The notes under the pieces: model-generated
The model's input: the letters and a program-made list of their open reading frames with translations, nothing else
Told to the model about the DNA's origin: nothing
The model's database searches: none
NCBI RefSeq assembly: GCF_900491935.1
Contig: NZ_UEXK01000004.1
Coordinates: 636,358-669,275, forward strand
DNA length: 32,918 nt
Source of the DNA: Klenkia terrae
Lineage (GTDB): Bacteria > Actinomycetota > Actinomycetes > Mycobacteriales > Geodermatophilaceae
Direction of reading: 5' to 3'
Position numbers and translations under genes: made by a program
Part shown: one piece after another, positions 9,193-18,402 of the stretch
Position numbering within the stretch: position 1 is the stretch's first letter
Layout of the letters: each line of letters opens with the position of its first letter

Positions 9193-9819
9193 TCAGGCCA
9201 TGAGGGCGTTGAGCTTGCGGCTCTGCACGACCTCGTCGACGATCCCGTACTCCTTGGCCTCCTGGGCCGTGAGGATCTTGTCGCGGTCGATGTCCTTGCG
9301 GACCTGCTCCTGGGACCGGCCGGTGTGCCGGGCCAGGATCTGCTCCATCTGGGTGCGCACGCGCTCGATCTCGGCCGCGTGGATCTCCAGGTCGGTGACC
9401 TGGCCGCCCGCCTCGCCCGAGGGCTGGTGGATGAGCACCCGGGAGTAGGGCAGCGAGAGCCGCTTGCCCTTCGTGCCGGCCGCCAGCAGGACGGCGGCGG
9501 CCGACGCCGCCTGGCCCATGCAGACGGTCTGGATGTCGGGCCGGACGAACATCATCGTGTCGTAGATGGCCATCAGCGCGGTGAACGAGCCACCGGGCGA
9601 GTTGATGTACATCGTGATGTCGCGGTCGGGGTCGGTGGACTCCAGCGTGAGCAGCTGGGCCATGACGTCGTTGGCGCTGGCGTCGTCGACCTGCACCCCG
9701 AGGAAGATGATGCGCTCCTCGAAGAGCTTGTTGTAGGGGTTGGACTCCTTCATCCCGTAGCTGGTGCGCTCGGTGAAGGAGGGCAGGATGTACCGGCTGT
9801 CCGGCATCTGGAAGCTCAT
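9193..9819 (-). CDS. clpP2: ATP-dependent Clp protease proteolytic subunit ClpP2
   Basis: A 208-aa serine peptidase forming one heptameric ring of the mixed ClpP1P2 barrel, which degrades unfolded substrates in the cytosol. The catalytic triad is visible: S106 in [10 protein letters not shown]131 in LIHQPSG, and D180 in [10 protein letters not shown]. The N-terminus ([19 protein letters not shown]) is the ClpP2 type, longer than that of ClpP1. The ATG at 9819 has GGAGG upstream, and the gene lies 17 bases after the clpP1 stop, so the pair is co-transcribed. In mycobacteria both subunits are essential and active only together. Confidence 0.95.
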   Translation of the reverse strand: MSFQMPDSRYILPSFTERTSYGMKESNPYNKLFEERIIFLGVQVDDASANDVMAQLLTLESTDPDRDITMYINSPGGSFTALMAIYDTMMFVRPDIQTVCMGQAASAAAVLLAAGTKGKRLSLPYSRVLIHQPSGEAGGQVTDLEIHAAEIERVRTQMEQILARHTGRSQEQVRKDIDRDKILTAQEAKEYGIVDEVVQSRKLNALMA

Positions 9820-9836
9820 GTCAGGTCCTCCGACCG

Positions 9837-10469
9837 TCAGTTCTCGGTGACCGGGTTGTCGGTCTCGGTGGTCGCGGAGGCCTTGGTGACCACGTGGTCG
9901 ACGAAGCCGTACTCCAGCGCCTCGGCCGCGGTGAACCAGCGGTCGCGGTCGGAGTCGATCGCGATCTGCTCCACGGTCTGGCCGGTGTGCTGGGCCTGGA
10001 GCTCGTTGAGCTCCTTCTTGGTCCGGCGGAACAGGTCGGCCTGGATCGCGATGTCCGAGGCCGTGCCGCCGACGCCGGCGGAGGGCTGGTGCATCATGAT
10101 CCGCGCGTGCGGCAGGGCGTAGCGCTTGCCCGCGGTGCCGGCGGTCAGCAGGAACTGGCCCATCGAGGCGGCCAGGCCCATCCCGTAGGTGGCGACGTCG
10201 CAGTCGATGAACTGCATCGTGTCGTAGATCGCCATGCCCGCGGTGACCGAGCCGCCGGGCGAGTTGATGTAGAGGTGGATGTCGCGCTTGGGGTCCTCGG
10301 CGGACAGCAGCAGCATCTGGGCGGCGAGCTGGTTGGCGATCTGGTCGTCGACCTGGCTGCCCAGGAAGATGATGCGCTCGCGCAGGAGGCGCTCGTAGAC
10401 CGAGTCGCCGAGGTTCATCATGTTCCCGGCGCCGCGCATCACCGGCGCGGTCGGGTATGGGGTGCTCAC
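9837..10469 (-). CDS. clpP1: ATP-dependent Clp protease proteolytic subunit ClpP1
   Basis: A 210-aa ClpP paralogue. The body begins with the canonical [22 protein letters not shown] block at about residue 19. The triad is S102 ([10 protein letters not shown]), H127 (MMHQPSAG) and D176 (SDRDRWFTA). The start chosen is the GTG at 10469, ten bases after GGAGGT, which gives a short N-terminal extension like that of mycobacterial ClpP1. Internal ATGs at residues 11 and 17-18 are possible alternatives. It is the first gene of the clpP1-clpP2 operon, with about 270 bp of upstream DNA that contains a ClgR-like box. Confidence 0.94.
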   Translation of the reverse strand: MSTPYPTAPVMRGAGNMMNLGDSVYERLLRERIIFLGSQVDDQIANQLAAQMLLLSAEDPKRDIHLYINSPGGSVTAGMAIYDTMQFIDCDVATYGMGLAASMGQFLLTAGTAGKRYALPHARIMMHQPSAGVGGTASDIAIQADLFRRTKKELNELQAQHTGQTVEQIAIDSDRDRWFTAAEALEYGFVDHVVTKASATTETDNPVTEN

Positions 10470-10593
10470 GAGTGCGGTGACCTCCGTAGGACTGTCGAGC
10501 AGGCGGTCTCTGGGCTGTGGTGCGGTGGTGCAGGTGGGCCGCCGGGGGCGGGCCGTGCCCTGGTCGGGGCGGGCCCTTCTCGGTGTCACGTCG

Positions 10594-10654
10594 ACCCTAA
10601 CGCGCACGTCCGACACCTCACTCCCTCGACGGCCGGTGTTCGCCGAGGGCGCAC
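10594..10654 (-). promoter_or_regulatory. clpP1 promoter with ClgR-like box
   Basis: On the minus strand TAGGGT (10594-10599) fits a -10 element. About 40 bp upstream of it, bases 10637-10654 (TGTTCGCCGAGGGCGCAC, plus-strand reading) match the published ClgR-type core CGC-Y-N-A-N-R-GCG, with one mismatch in the flanking A/T positions. ClgR activates clpP1P2 in Corynebacterium, Streptomyces and Mycobacterium, so the position is sensible. The match was made by eye, and the clgR gene itself is not in the window. Confidence 0.45.
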
Positions 10655-10686
10655 AGCGCGCCACCGCGGACCCCCCCCGGGACGAC

Positions 10687-10723
10687 GACGCCCGCCGCAC
10701 CGCGGGTGCGGTGGGCGGGCGTC
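10687..10723 (-). terminator. Stem-loop terminator of tig
   Basis: GACGCCCGCC (10687-10696) pairs with GGCGGGCGTC (10714-10723). An inner GCACC/GGTGC pair extends the stem. It starts 17 bp beyond the tig stop codon and separates tig from the ClgR-like promoter of clpP1. There is no T-tract. Confidence 0.65.
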
Positions 10724-10739
10724 GGCGGTGCGGGGTCGA

Positions 10740-12311
10740 TCAGGACTCGGCGGCTGCCTCGTCGTCGGCGCTGCCCTCGGCGGCGTCGTCGGCCTTCGCG
10801 GCAGCGGCCTTCTTGGCCGGGGCCTTCTTGGCGGCGGCCTTCTTCTTCGGGGCGGGCTCCGCGTCGTCGGCCGGCGCGTCGGCGTCGGCCGGCTTCGCCG
10901 CCGCCTTCTTCGCCGGGGCCTTCTTGGCGGCGGCCTTCTTCTTCGGTGCCGCGTCGCCGTCCTCGGCCTCGGCGTCGTCGGCCTTCACCGTCTTGGGCCG
11001 CAGGCCCTCGAGGTCGACCTCGTTGCCGGAGGCGTCGGTGATGGTCGTGGACTCCAGCAGCTGGGCCAGGGCCTTGGTGCGGCGGACGTCGGCGACGAAG
11101 TCGGAGATGTTGTTGCCCTGCTGCAGCTGCTGCGCGTACTGCTCCGGGCTCACCCGGTTGCGCTGGGCCTGGGCCATGATCTGCGCGGACAGGTCGTCGT
11201 TGTCGACGGTGACCTCGCGGGCGTCGGCGATCGCGTCGAGCACGAACTGCGTGCGGACGGCGTTCTCCACGTTGGCCTTCATGTCGGCGTCGTAGGCCTC
11301 GCGACCCTCGATGCCGGCGGCGGTGAAGTAGGCGTCCCAGTCCATGCCGGCCTGCTGCAGCTCGCCCTCCATGGCCCGGGTGCGCCACTCGAGCTCGCGC
11401 TCGACCAGCGTCTCGGGCACGGGGACCTCGATGACCTCGAGCAGGTGCTCGACCAGCTTGTCGCGGGCCTGGCTGCCCTGCTGCATCACCTTGACGCGAC
11501 CCAGGCGGGTACGGACGTCGTCCTGGAGCTCGGCGAGGGTGTCGAACTCGCTGGCGGTGGAGGCGAAGTCGTCGTCGAGCTCGGGGAGCTCCTTGGCCTT
11601 GACCGAGCGGACGGTGACGGTGACCTCGGCGTCGGAGCCGGCGGCGTCGCCGGACAGCAGCGCAGAGGTGAAGGTGGCCGACTCGTCGACCGACAGGCCG
11701 CGCACGGCCTCGTCCAGGCCGTCCATCAGGGTGCCGGTGCCGACCTCGTAGGACATGCCGCTGGTGGTGCCGTCCTCGAGGACCTCGCCGTCGAGCTTGG
11801 CCTCCAGGTCGATGGAGACGTAGTCGCCGTCCTGCGCGGCCCGCTCGACGCCGGTGAGCATCGCGAAGCGCTCGCGCATGGTGGAGACCTGGGTCTCGAC
11901 CTCCTCGTCGGTGACCTCGACGTCGTCGACGGTCACCGCCAGCGAGTCGAGCTCGGGGAGCTCGAGGGTCGGAGCGACGTCCACCGTGGCGGTGAAGGCG
12001 AGGGTGTCGCCGTCGTCCAGGCGGGTGACCTCGACGTCGGGCTGGGTCAGCACCCGGACCTGGTTCTCGCGGATCGCCTCGGAGTAGACCTCGGGGACGG
12101 CGTGCTGGACGACCTGCTCCAGGACGGCGGCCCGGCCGATGCGCTGGTCGAGGATGCGGTTGGGGACCTTGCCGGGTCGGAAACCGGGGACGCGGACCTG
12201 CCGGCCGAGCTCCTTGTAGACCTCGCCGAAGGCGTGGTCCAGGTCGCCCCACGGCACCTCGATGGCGAGCCGGACCCGGGTCGGGCCCAGGTTCTCGATG
12301 GTGCTCTTCAC
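10740..12311 (-). CDS. tig: Trigger factor with Lys/Ala-rich C-terminal tail
   Basis: A 523-aa ribosome-associated chaperone and peptidyl-prolyl isomerase. The ribosome-binding signature GFRPGKVP is at 43-50. The FKBP-type domain lies at about 150-245 (QDGDYVSIDLEAKLDG). The helical C-terminal chaperone domain runs to about 442. Beyond that is an 80-residue tail unlike the E. coli protein: an acidic stretch, two copies of PKKKAAAKKAPAKKAAA separated by an acidic spacer, then an acidic end. The basic blocks look like histone H1 or HupB tails. The GTG at 12311 follows GAGGAG by nine bases and gives the normal N-terminus. It lies upstream of clpP1 in the same direction, as in mycobacteria, but a terminator follows it. 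Confidence 0.95.
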   Translation of the reverse strand: MKSTIENLGPTRVRLAIEVPWGDLDHAFGEVYKELGRQVRVPGFRPGKVPNRILDQRIGRAAVLEQVVQHAVPEVYSEAIRENQVRVLTQPDVEVTRLDDGDTLAFTATVDVAPTLELPELDSLAVTVDDVEVTDEEVETQVSTMRERFAMLTGVERAAQDGDYVSIDLEAKLDGEVLEDGTTSGMSYEVGTGTLMDGLDEAVRGLSVDESATFTSALLSGDAAGSDAEVTVTVRSVKAKELPELDDDFASTASEFDTLAELQDDVRTRLGRVKVMQQGSQARDKLVEHLLEVIEVPVPETLVERELEWRTRAMEGELQQAGMDWDAYFTAAGIEGREAYDADMKANVENAVRTQFVLDAIADAREVTVDNDDLSAQIMAQAQRNRVSPEQYAQQLQQGNNISDFVADVRRTKALAQLLESTTITDASGNEVDLEGLRPKTVKADDAEAEDGDAAPKKKAAAKKAPAKKAAAKPADADAPADDAEPAPKKKAAAKKAPAKKAAAAKADDAAEGSADDEAAAES

Positions 12312-12379
12312 AGTGCAGCGCTCCTCGGTGCAGACAGCGATGGGTACGGCGAGACCACTGGTCAGGCCGGGATGCCCGT

Positions 12380-12396
12380 CAGTCTCCCAGAGACTG
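12380..12396 (-). terminator. Small hairpin after tRNA-Pro
   Basis: CAGTCTC and GAGACTG pair around a CCA loop, 13 bp beyond the 3' end of tRNA-Pro and upstream of tig. It may end the tRNA transcript. The stem is only 7 bp and no T-tract follows. Confidence 0.3.
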
Positions 12397-12409
12397 CGCG
12401 GACGTCGTG

Positions 12410-12483
12410 TCGGGGTGACAGGATTTGAACCTGCGGCCCCCTGCTCCCAAAGCAGGTGCGCTACCAAGCTGCGCCACACCCCG
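12410..12483 (-). tRNA. tRNA-Pro (anticodon TGG)
   Basis: The minus strand folds as a full cloverleaf. The acceptor stem is CGGGGTG/CACCCCG, the D-arm is GCGCAGCTTGGTAGCGC, and the anticodon stem CCTGC/GCAGG holds the loop TTTGGGA (T33, anticodon TGG, G37). The T-arm is GCAGGTTCAAATCCTGT, with discriminator A at 12410. CCA is not encoded. On the minus strand TAGACT at 12496-12501 could be its -10 element. Confidence 0.95.
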
Positions 12484-12540
12484 TGGCGAGGGCCGAGTCT
12501 AGGCCTGAGCGCTACCGCTACCCTGGGCGGGCGACATCTC

Positions 12541-12614
12541 GCGGGTGTAGCTCAATGGTAGAGCCCCAGCCTTCCAAGCTGGCCATGCCGGTTCGATCCC
12601 GGTCACCCGCTCCA
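12541..12614 (+). tRNA. tRNA-Gly (anticodon TCC), likely insertion target
   Basis: The acceptor stem is GCGGGTG/CACCCGC, the D-arm is AGCTCAATGGTAGAGC, and the anticodon stem CCAGC/GCTGG holds the loop CTTCCAA (anticodon TCC). The T-arm is GCCGGTTCGATCCCGGT, the discriminator is T, and the 3' CCA is encoded at 12612-12614. TACCCT at 12519-12524 is a plausible -10 element. Everything to the right is accessory DNA, so its 3' end is a good candidate attachment site. No second copy of the T-arm/acceptor sequence was seen in the window. Confidence 0.95.
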
Positions 12615-12910
12615 CGTCCTGACCAGCTCCGATGCCCGTTTGTGCAGCTCAGCCGGGCAGCGCTGCTCCTTCCGTGCCTTACCGGTGCCGCCCCTGTTGA
12701 CCACTGACCACCGGGTTTGACCGGTGCTTAAGGCGCGGATAAGGCGCGCCCCGGCCGTGGATGACCTCTGCGTCGTGCAGCTGCAGGGCACGGGCCGCCA
12801 GCCCACGAGCGACGCCGGGTACGGACGGCCAGGTGTCATCTCGTGGCTGGCCTGTGCCCCGATCGGGGCGGCCGGCGCACCGTGATCGCGGCCTGGCCGT
12901 CCCGTGTCGT
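12615..12910. other. Non-coding junction between tRNA-Gly and the accessory region
   Basis: About 300 bp without a convincing gene. It contains a short direct repeat, TAAGGCGCG, at about 12729 and 12739, and a GTTGACCACTGACCACC stretch near 12697. Minus-strand open frames here run into the tRNA and have no family resemblance. This is where a left element end would lie if the accessory region entered through tRNA-Gly. No integrase gene is present. Confidence 0.5.
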
Positions 12911-15900
12911 TCACCCGTCGTGGCGGGTATCAAGCGGGGGCAGGGAGTCGACCACCTTGATCGTCTCCAAGGACACTGTGACGATGCGCGCCAGCAGGTC
13001 GACGATGTAGCGCGGATCGCCGACTTCGCGGGACCAGTCGTTGGGGTCGTTGACGATGCCCGACGCCTTGTCCGTCTTCACCCAGTAGCGGTCGATGATC
13101 CACTCGATCGCCGAGCGGCTGCCCAGCGTGTACCGGTACGCCTCTTCCGGGATGCCCCGCAGGGTGATCCGGTCGTTGTAGTGGATGACCGACTTGTCGC
13201 TCCGCAGACCTTCGGTCTTCTGCTCCGCAGTGGGCTTGCCGAAGCTCATCTTCTTGTTGCCGACGGCGAAGAACCCGTAGTTGGCCTCGCCGCCCGGGCC
13301 ACTCACGTCAAGCCCTTCCAGCGGGTACGGCTTCACGGTCTCGTAGCCCAGGTGCACCTCGGCCAGCTGCCTGCCAGCATCGGCGAACGCCCGGAAGTCG
13401 GCCGCGAACGGGATCCGAGGCAGCATCTTCTTCAGGTCCGCCGCGTAGGTCTCCCGGTACTCCGACGAGTGCAGCAGCCCGTAGACGTAGTCGAAGATGT
13501 CGTTCTTGCTGATCGCCTCGCCCTGGTACGCGGCGGTGAATGCGGCCAGCGCCTCATCGGTGATGTTGTCGATCTGCCGGTAGCCATCGACGACGTCGCC
13601 CTCGTGGACGTCGAACATCCCCGCGTCGTCGACCTTCTCGTAGTGCCACCGCGCAAAGAACTGCCCCGTGTAGCTGTAGAAGCTCAGGTCCGGCAATTGG
13701 TCGACCATGACCACCCCTGGCGCTGCTTCAATGCGCGGGGCAACAACGACAAGCCCTCGATTCACGTGCGTTGAGCCGGGAAACAGCGTGGGAAGCCTGT
13801 AGACCATGTCATTCAGCGCGCGGTCGAAGTAGACGTTCGCCTTCGTGAATGGTCGATAGACGGCTAACTGGACGCGCTCACCCTTGAATTCACGAGGACG
13901 CCCCCGATCCAGATCCGCCAGGAGACCCCGGTTCCAGCTGATCAAACTGCCGTCCGTCGTTGCGGTCGCTGCGGTGGCGCCTCGGGCACGGTCCGTCTCG
14001 TACGTGGCGACCAGCCTGGTCATGTTCTCAGCCACTGATTCCCGGCCGAAGGAATAGCACCATGTATCGCGATTGGTCTTCAAACCGCCTGACTGGACTG
14101 CAAAGACAGACTCGATGGGCAGGAAGCTGACAAAATCGTCGGCGCGTTGGCCGAGCCAATCGCCATGATCGTTCGGCGCGATAACCACGGGTGCCAAGCC
14201 ACCAAGAGTTTCCGCCTCGGCGACATGGGCCAACTTCTGCTCGCGAGTGAGATAGTCGCCGACGTCGGTGTAATGCACAGTGGCCGATCCGGCCTGGCCA
14301 CGTTTCTTGACCAGCACGGTGATGGCGACAGTGGCTCGACTGCCGGCGCCAAAGACCTTGCCGCCCTCACGGCGAGACTGCTCGCCTGCCGTGCGCTGGT
14401 TGCCGCGGAGGTTGAACACGTGGATGGCCGAGAACTCCTCGGCCAGCGTCTTGCGCATGCCGTCGGCGGTGTTCGAGTCCAGAAATCCACCGTTCGTCAC
14501 GAAGGCGACGATGCCGCGATCCTGGATGCGCAGCGTGGCCCACTTGATCGCCCGGATGTAGGAGTCGTACAGCGAGTTCTTGTTCGTCGCTGTCGAGCGG
14601 GCGGCGTAGGTGTCCCGGATGGCGGCGTCCAGCGTGGGGTACTTCTCGTTTGCGTTGTCGTCGTTCGCCGAGTCCTGGCCTGCCGAGTACGGCGGGTTGC
14701 CAACGATCACCTGGATAGGCAACTTCTTCTGCCGCTCCAACCGCTCGTTGTTCTCCGGCATGACGCTGATGTCCTGCTGGTCGCCGTCCTCCCACGACTG
14801 GAAGCTGTCGGTGAGCACCAGCCCGGGGAACGGCTGCGGCGTCCCCTCCAGCTCCTCGAACGTCGTCTCGATGTTCGCCGCGGCGATGTAGTAGGCCAGC
14901 AGCAGGATCTCGTTGGCGTGCAGTTCGTTCGCGTACTTGCGGGCCAGGTCATGCGGCTCGATCAGCCCGCTCTGCAGCAGCCGCACCAGGAAGGTGCCGG
15001 TGCCAGTGAACGGGTCGAGCACGTGCACGCCCTCGTCGGTCAGCCCCTGCCCGAACTCCGCGCGCAGCACCTCGTCGGCCGAGCGCAGGATGAAGTCGAC
15101 GATCTCCACCGGCGTGTAGACGATGCCGAGCTTCGACACCGTCTTCGGGAACGCGGTGGCGAAGAACTTGTCGTACAGCTCCACGAGCACCCGCTGCTTG
15201 CCCGCGGCGTTGTCCACCCCGGCGACCCGCTTGCGCACGGTGTCGTAGAAGCCCTCCAGGGTCTCGTTCTCCGCACCCACCGCGTGCGCATCGAGCACCA
15301 CCAGCATGTTCTCCATCGTCCGGGCCACCGGATTGCCGGCCAGGAAACTGGAGTGCGCGAACAGCGCCTCGAACACCGGCCGGGTGATGAGGTGCTGGGC
15401 CAGCATGTCGATCGCGGCGTCGTCGGTGATCGAGTCATTCAGGTTGCCGCGCAGCCCGGCGACGAAGTGCTCGAACTCGGTGGCCGCCGGCCCCGGCGTC
15501 GCGAGCAGGCCCTTGATGCGGGTGACGTGCGCGGCGGCGATGTCGGCGACGTCCTTCGCCCAGGATTCCCAATATCGGCGCTCGCCGACCTTGGCCACGA
15601 TCCGCGCGTACATCGCGTCCCGGAATTCGTCGGCCGGGAACTCCATGAGCAACTGCTCGGTGGACTTCTGCCCCGGCTGATCCGGGTCGGGCACGGCCAC
15701 GCCGTCGCCGTCCGTCGGACCGGTGATGGAGACGATCTCGATGGTGTCCGGCTTGCGCTTGTTCAACTCGATCTGGTTGACCATCGCGTGGAAGCGGTCA
15801 TCGTGGCTGCGCAGCGCCTGCAGCACCTGCCAGACCACCTTGTACCGCTCGTTGTCCCGCAGCGCCTCCTCCGGCGCGACGCCGCTGGGCACCACCACCG

Positions 15901-17695
15901 GCAGCACGATGTAGCCCAGCTCCTTGCCCGGCGCCTTGCGCATCACCCGGCCGACGGACTGCACCACGTCGACCTGCGAGCCGCGGGGGGTGAGGAACAG
16001 GACGGCGTCCAGCGAGGGCACGTCCACCCCCTCGGACAGGCAGCGGGCATTGGTGAGCACGCGGCACACGCCGTCGGGGGCGGGCTCCTTGAGCCAGGCG
16101 AGATGGGTGTTGCGTTCGTGCACGCCCATCGTGCCGTCCACGTGCGCCGCCTGAACCCGCAGCCGGGGGCGGTCCTCCGGGGCGTCGATCTGCGCTCGGT
16201 CGGCCAGATCCGGGAACGCCGCGGCCGCCGTCTTGGACGCCTTGATGTGCTGCGCGAAGGCCACCGCCGTCCGCATCGGCGCCCTGCCGACGACCGACGG
16301 CTGGCCATCGGTCGCCGACGGGCCGAAGTTTTTCGCCAGGCCGTTCCAGCAGCCGATCAGCTTCGCGGCTTGGTCGAGCTGGATCTCGCCGGAGTTCGCC
16401 ATGGCCTGCTGGAAGTTCTCCGCCACGTACTTCTCGTCGACGGCCAGCACCAGCACCTTGTAGTCGGTCAGCAGGTCGGCCTCGACCGCCTGCCCGAAGC
16501 CGAGCCGGTGCAGCTTCGGACCGAACGTGTCCTGGTCGCCCATGTCGGCCAGCACCGCATCGGCGCTCTGGGCCTTGCGACGGACCTCCTCGCCGAACAC
16601 TTTGGGCGTCGCGGTCATGTACAGCCGCTTGGCCGCCTTCAGGGCGTCGGCGTCGTGCACCCGCACGAACGCGGACTCGTCTCCCTCGGCGAGGGTGACG
16701 CCGGTCGTCCGGTGCGCCTCGTCGCAGATGACCAGATCGAACCAGGGCAGGCCGAGCTCCTGGGCGCGGGTGACCACGTCGATCGACTGGTAGGTGGAGA
16801 ACACCACCCGCATTTGGCCGTCGGCGTTCGTGTTTGCCTCGAACCGGCTCAGCAGCGTCTGCGGGTCGGTCGAGGCCGGCTCGGTCAGGTCGATCGGGAG
16901 TTGGTCGGCGTCGTCGGACGGCGTGCGCCGTCCGACCCGGACGTCCGAGCAGACCGCGTACGGCGCGATGTCCACCTCGGCGTTGGCCATCCACTCCCGC
17001 AGGCTCTGGCTCAGCAGCTGGATGCTCGGTACCAGGAACAGCACCGTGCCGCCGGCGCCGACCAGCTCCTCCGCGATTCGCAGGCTGGTGAAGGTCTTCC
17101 CGGTGCCGCAGGCCATCACCAGCTGGCCCCGGTCGTGCTCGGCGAGCCCGGCGCGGACGTCGTCCAGCGCCTTTTGTTGGTGCGGGCGCAGCGCCTTCTT
17201 GCCCGTCGGGACGACGATCTCCGGAGTCGTCCAGGAGAACTGGTCCCAGTCGATGGCGGCGTCGGCGAGGTAGCCGATGTCGACGCGCTGGGCCACTCCC
17301 CCGGCCAGCGTCTCCTCGGCGTTGGTCGACCAGCCCGCTGCCGTGTCGAACACGATCCGCCTGGTGAACTGGGCGGAGGCGGAGGCGGAGACGAACGAGT
17401 CGATGTCGGCCTTGGCGACCGTGCGACCCGGTGCGTAGAACTTGCATTGGATGGCGGTGAGCCCGCCGTCGTCGGCGTTCGCCGCAACCAGGTCGATGCC
17501 GGTGTCAGGCCGGCCAGCGCGCTCGGGCCAGTCCGACCACAGCCAGACGTCGGAGAACCGCGACTTCCACTCCGGGTCGGAGGTCAGGTAGGCCCTGATC
17601 AGTCGCTCGAACTTGCTGCCCTTGTCCCGCTCGTCCAGCGCTTCGCTGCGAAGTCGGTCTAGGACAGTGTGGATGGTCCCCGTCACGCTTCGCAT
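12911..17695 (-). CDS. Type ISP single-chain restriction-modification enzyme
   Basis: A protein of about 1594 aa combining nuclease, translocase, methyltransferase and target recognition, as in LlaGI/LlaBIII. Residues about 25-90 are an Mrr-like nuclease (FERLIRAYL, D68 in TGIDLV, Q83-C-K85). The helicase has Walker A ACGTGKT (about 195-201), DEAH (325-328), a TYQSIDVV block, MTATP, and a motif VI region QSVGRVMRKA. An all-helical coupler leads to the N6-adenine methyltransferase with DPFTGTGTF (from D894) and NPPY (from N1000). The last about 450 residues should recognise the target site. Such enzymes methylate one strand of an asymmetric site and cut where two translocating copies converge. 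The ATG at 17695 is preferred because the domain starts soon after it, but an ATG at 17749 is open and neither has a strong ribosome site. It lies 185 bp beyond the JAB gene. Confidence 0.9.
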   Translation of the reverse strand: MRSVTGTIHTVLDRLRSEALDERDKGSKFERLIRAYLTSDPEWKSRFSDVWLWSDWPERAGRPDTGIDLVAANADDGGLTAIQCKFYAPGRTVAKADIDSFVSASASAQFTRRIVFDTAAGWSTNAEETLAGGVAQRVDIGYLADAAIDWDQFSWTTPEIVVPTGKKALRPHQQKALDDVRAGLAEHDRGQLVMACGTGKTFTSLRIAEELVGAGGTVLFLVPSIQLLSQSLREWMANAEVDIAPYAVCSDVRVGRRTPSDDADQLPIDLTEPASTDPQTLLSRFEANTNADGQMRVVFSTYQSIDVVTRAQELGLPWFDLVICDEAHRTTGVTLAEGDESAFVRVHDADALKAAKRLYMTATPKVFGEEVRRKAQSADAVLADMGDQDTFGPKLHRLGFGQAVEADLLTDYKVLVLAVDEKYVAENFQQAMANSGEIQLDQAAKLIGCWNGLAKNFGPSATDGQPSVVGRAPMRTAVAFAQHIKASKTAAAAFPDLADRAQIDAPEDRPRLRVQAAHVDGTMGVHERNTHLAWLKEPAPDGVCRVLTNARCLSEGVDVPSLDAVLFLTPRGSQVDVVQSVGRVMRKAPGKELGYIVLPVVVPSGVAPEEALRDNERYKVVWQVLQALRSHDDRFHAMVNQIELNKRKPDTIEIVSITGPTDGDGVAVPDPDQPGQKSTEQLLMEFPADEFRDAMYARIVAKVGERRYWESWAKDVADIAAAHVTRIKGLLATPGPAATEFEHFVAGLRGNLNDSITDDAAIDMLAQHLITRPVFEALFAHSSFLAGNPVARTMENMLVVLDAHAVGAENETLEGFYDTVRKRVAGVDNAAGKQRVLVELYDKFFATAFPKTVSKLGIVYTPVEIVDFILRSADEVLRAEFGQGLTDEGVHVLDPFTGTGTFLVRLLQSGLIEPHDLARKYANELHANEILLLAYYIAAANIETTFEELEGTPQPFPGLVLTDSFQSWEDGDQQDISVMPENNERLERQKKLPIQVIVGNPPYSAGQDSANDDNANEKYPTLDAAIRDTYAARSTATNKNSLYDSYIRAIKWATLRIQDRGIVAFVTNGGFLDSNTADGMRKTLAEEFSAIHVFNLRGNQRTAGEQSRREGGKVFGAGSRATVAITVLVKKRGQAGSATVHYTDVGDYLTREQKLAHVAEAETLGGLAPVVIAPNDHGDWLGQRADDFVSFLPIESVFAVQSGGLKTNRDTWCYSFGRESVAENMTRLVATYETDRARGATAATATTDGSLISWNRGLLADLDRGRPREFKGERVQLAVYRPFTKANVYFDRALNDMVYRLPTLFPGSTHVNRGLVVVAPRIEAAPGVVMVDQLPDLSFYSYTGQFFARWHYEKVDDAGMFDVHEGDVVDGYRQIDNITDEALAAFTAAYQGEAISKNDIFDYVYGLLHSSEYRETYAADLKKMLPRIPFAADFRAFADAGRQLAEVHLGYETVKPYPLEGLDVSGPGGEANYGFFAVGNKKMSFGKPTAEQKTEGLRSDKSVIHYNDRITLRGIPEEAYRYTLGSRSAIEWIIDRYWVKTDKASGIVNDPNDWSREVGDPRYIVDLLARIVTVSLETIKVVDSLPPLDTRHDG

Positions 17696-17880
17696 CTTGC
17701 CCGACTGGACCTCAGGGCAGGGTTGCGCCGCCCAGACAAGTCGGCCCATCGCAGGGCGAGAGATCGACTAACGGGACGTCCGGCGAGGGTGGCTCCCGTC
17801 GGACGGGCTCACACAATCGACGCCGATCTGACGCCTTGGCACTCTTCTCCAGCGCCAGGTCTGCCGAGCCCATCGCCCGC

Positions 17881-18402
17881 TCACTCGCTTCGATCGGTCG
17901 GTGACTCCCACACCTCAAGGGATAGGAGACGAGGGCCGCCGCGACGGCGGACTTGCTGGCGGACGGCGACCTGCCACAGCGGACCGCCAGCGAGCACAGC
18001 CATCACCGGATAGTCGGCGCGCGCGTCGGGATGCTCGGCGATATGACGCAGGGTGGCCCGGTCGGTGCCGCTGAGCCTGACGGTGCCACGCGGATGGGTG
18101 TGCCAGTCGCCCAGGTACTGCAGTCGTCGGCCTGCCAGCTCGTACGCCTGGGCGAGTTGCTCCTCCTGCCAGGCGCTATCCGGTGTGAATGTCCTCGCGT
18201 GATGGCCGGCGCGGGGCCCGGGGCCGATGACCTCACTGATGACCACCGCGGCCGGTTGAGGGGACCAGCCCAGAAGGAGTCCCCCGGTCTCTGAGGGGTA
18301 GGCGCGCTGGGCCTCGCGGAGCGCCTCCTCCAGGGCCGCCGCGGCCCACCACACGCGGCCCCGGCGGGTGGCGCGGAAGTCGATCAGTGGTCGCCGCGGC
18401 AC
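17881..18402 (-). CDS. JAB/JAMM metallopeptidase (Cap3-like deconjugase)
   Basis: A 173-aa protein with a complete JAMM zinc site: E38 in SETGGLLLG, H101-T-H103-P, S111 and D114 in LSGTD. The fold order (helix, ETGG strand, HTHP loop, SGTDRATL helix) fits bacterial JAB peptidases that cleave ubiquitin-like modifiers from targets. Its GTG start overlaps the last 19 bases of the E2-E1 gene, so it is translationally coupled as the last gene of the operon. By analogy with CBASS Cap3 it should reverse the E2-E1 conjugation or trim the modifier. The substrate is unknown. No terminator was recognised in the 185 bp before the Type ISP gene, so read-through is possible. Confidence 0.88.
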   Translation of the reverse strand: MPRRPLIDFRATRRGRVWWAAAALEEALREAQRAYPSETGGLLLGWSPQPAAVVISEVIGPGPRAGHHARTFTPDSAWQEEQLAQAYELAGRRLQYLGDWHTHPRGTVRLSGTDRATLRHIAEHPDARADYPVMAVLAGGPLWQVAVRQQVRRRGGPRLLSLEVWESPTDRSE

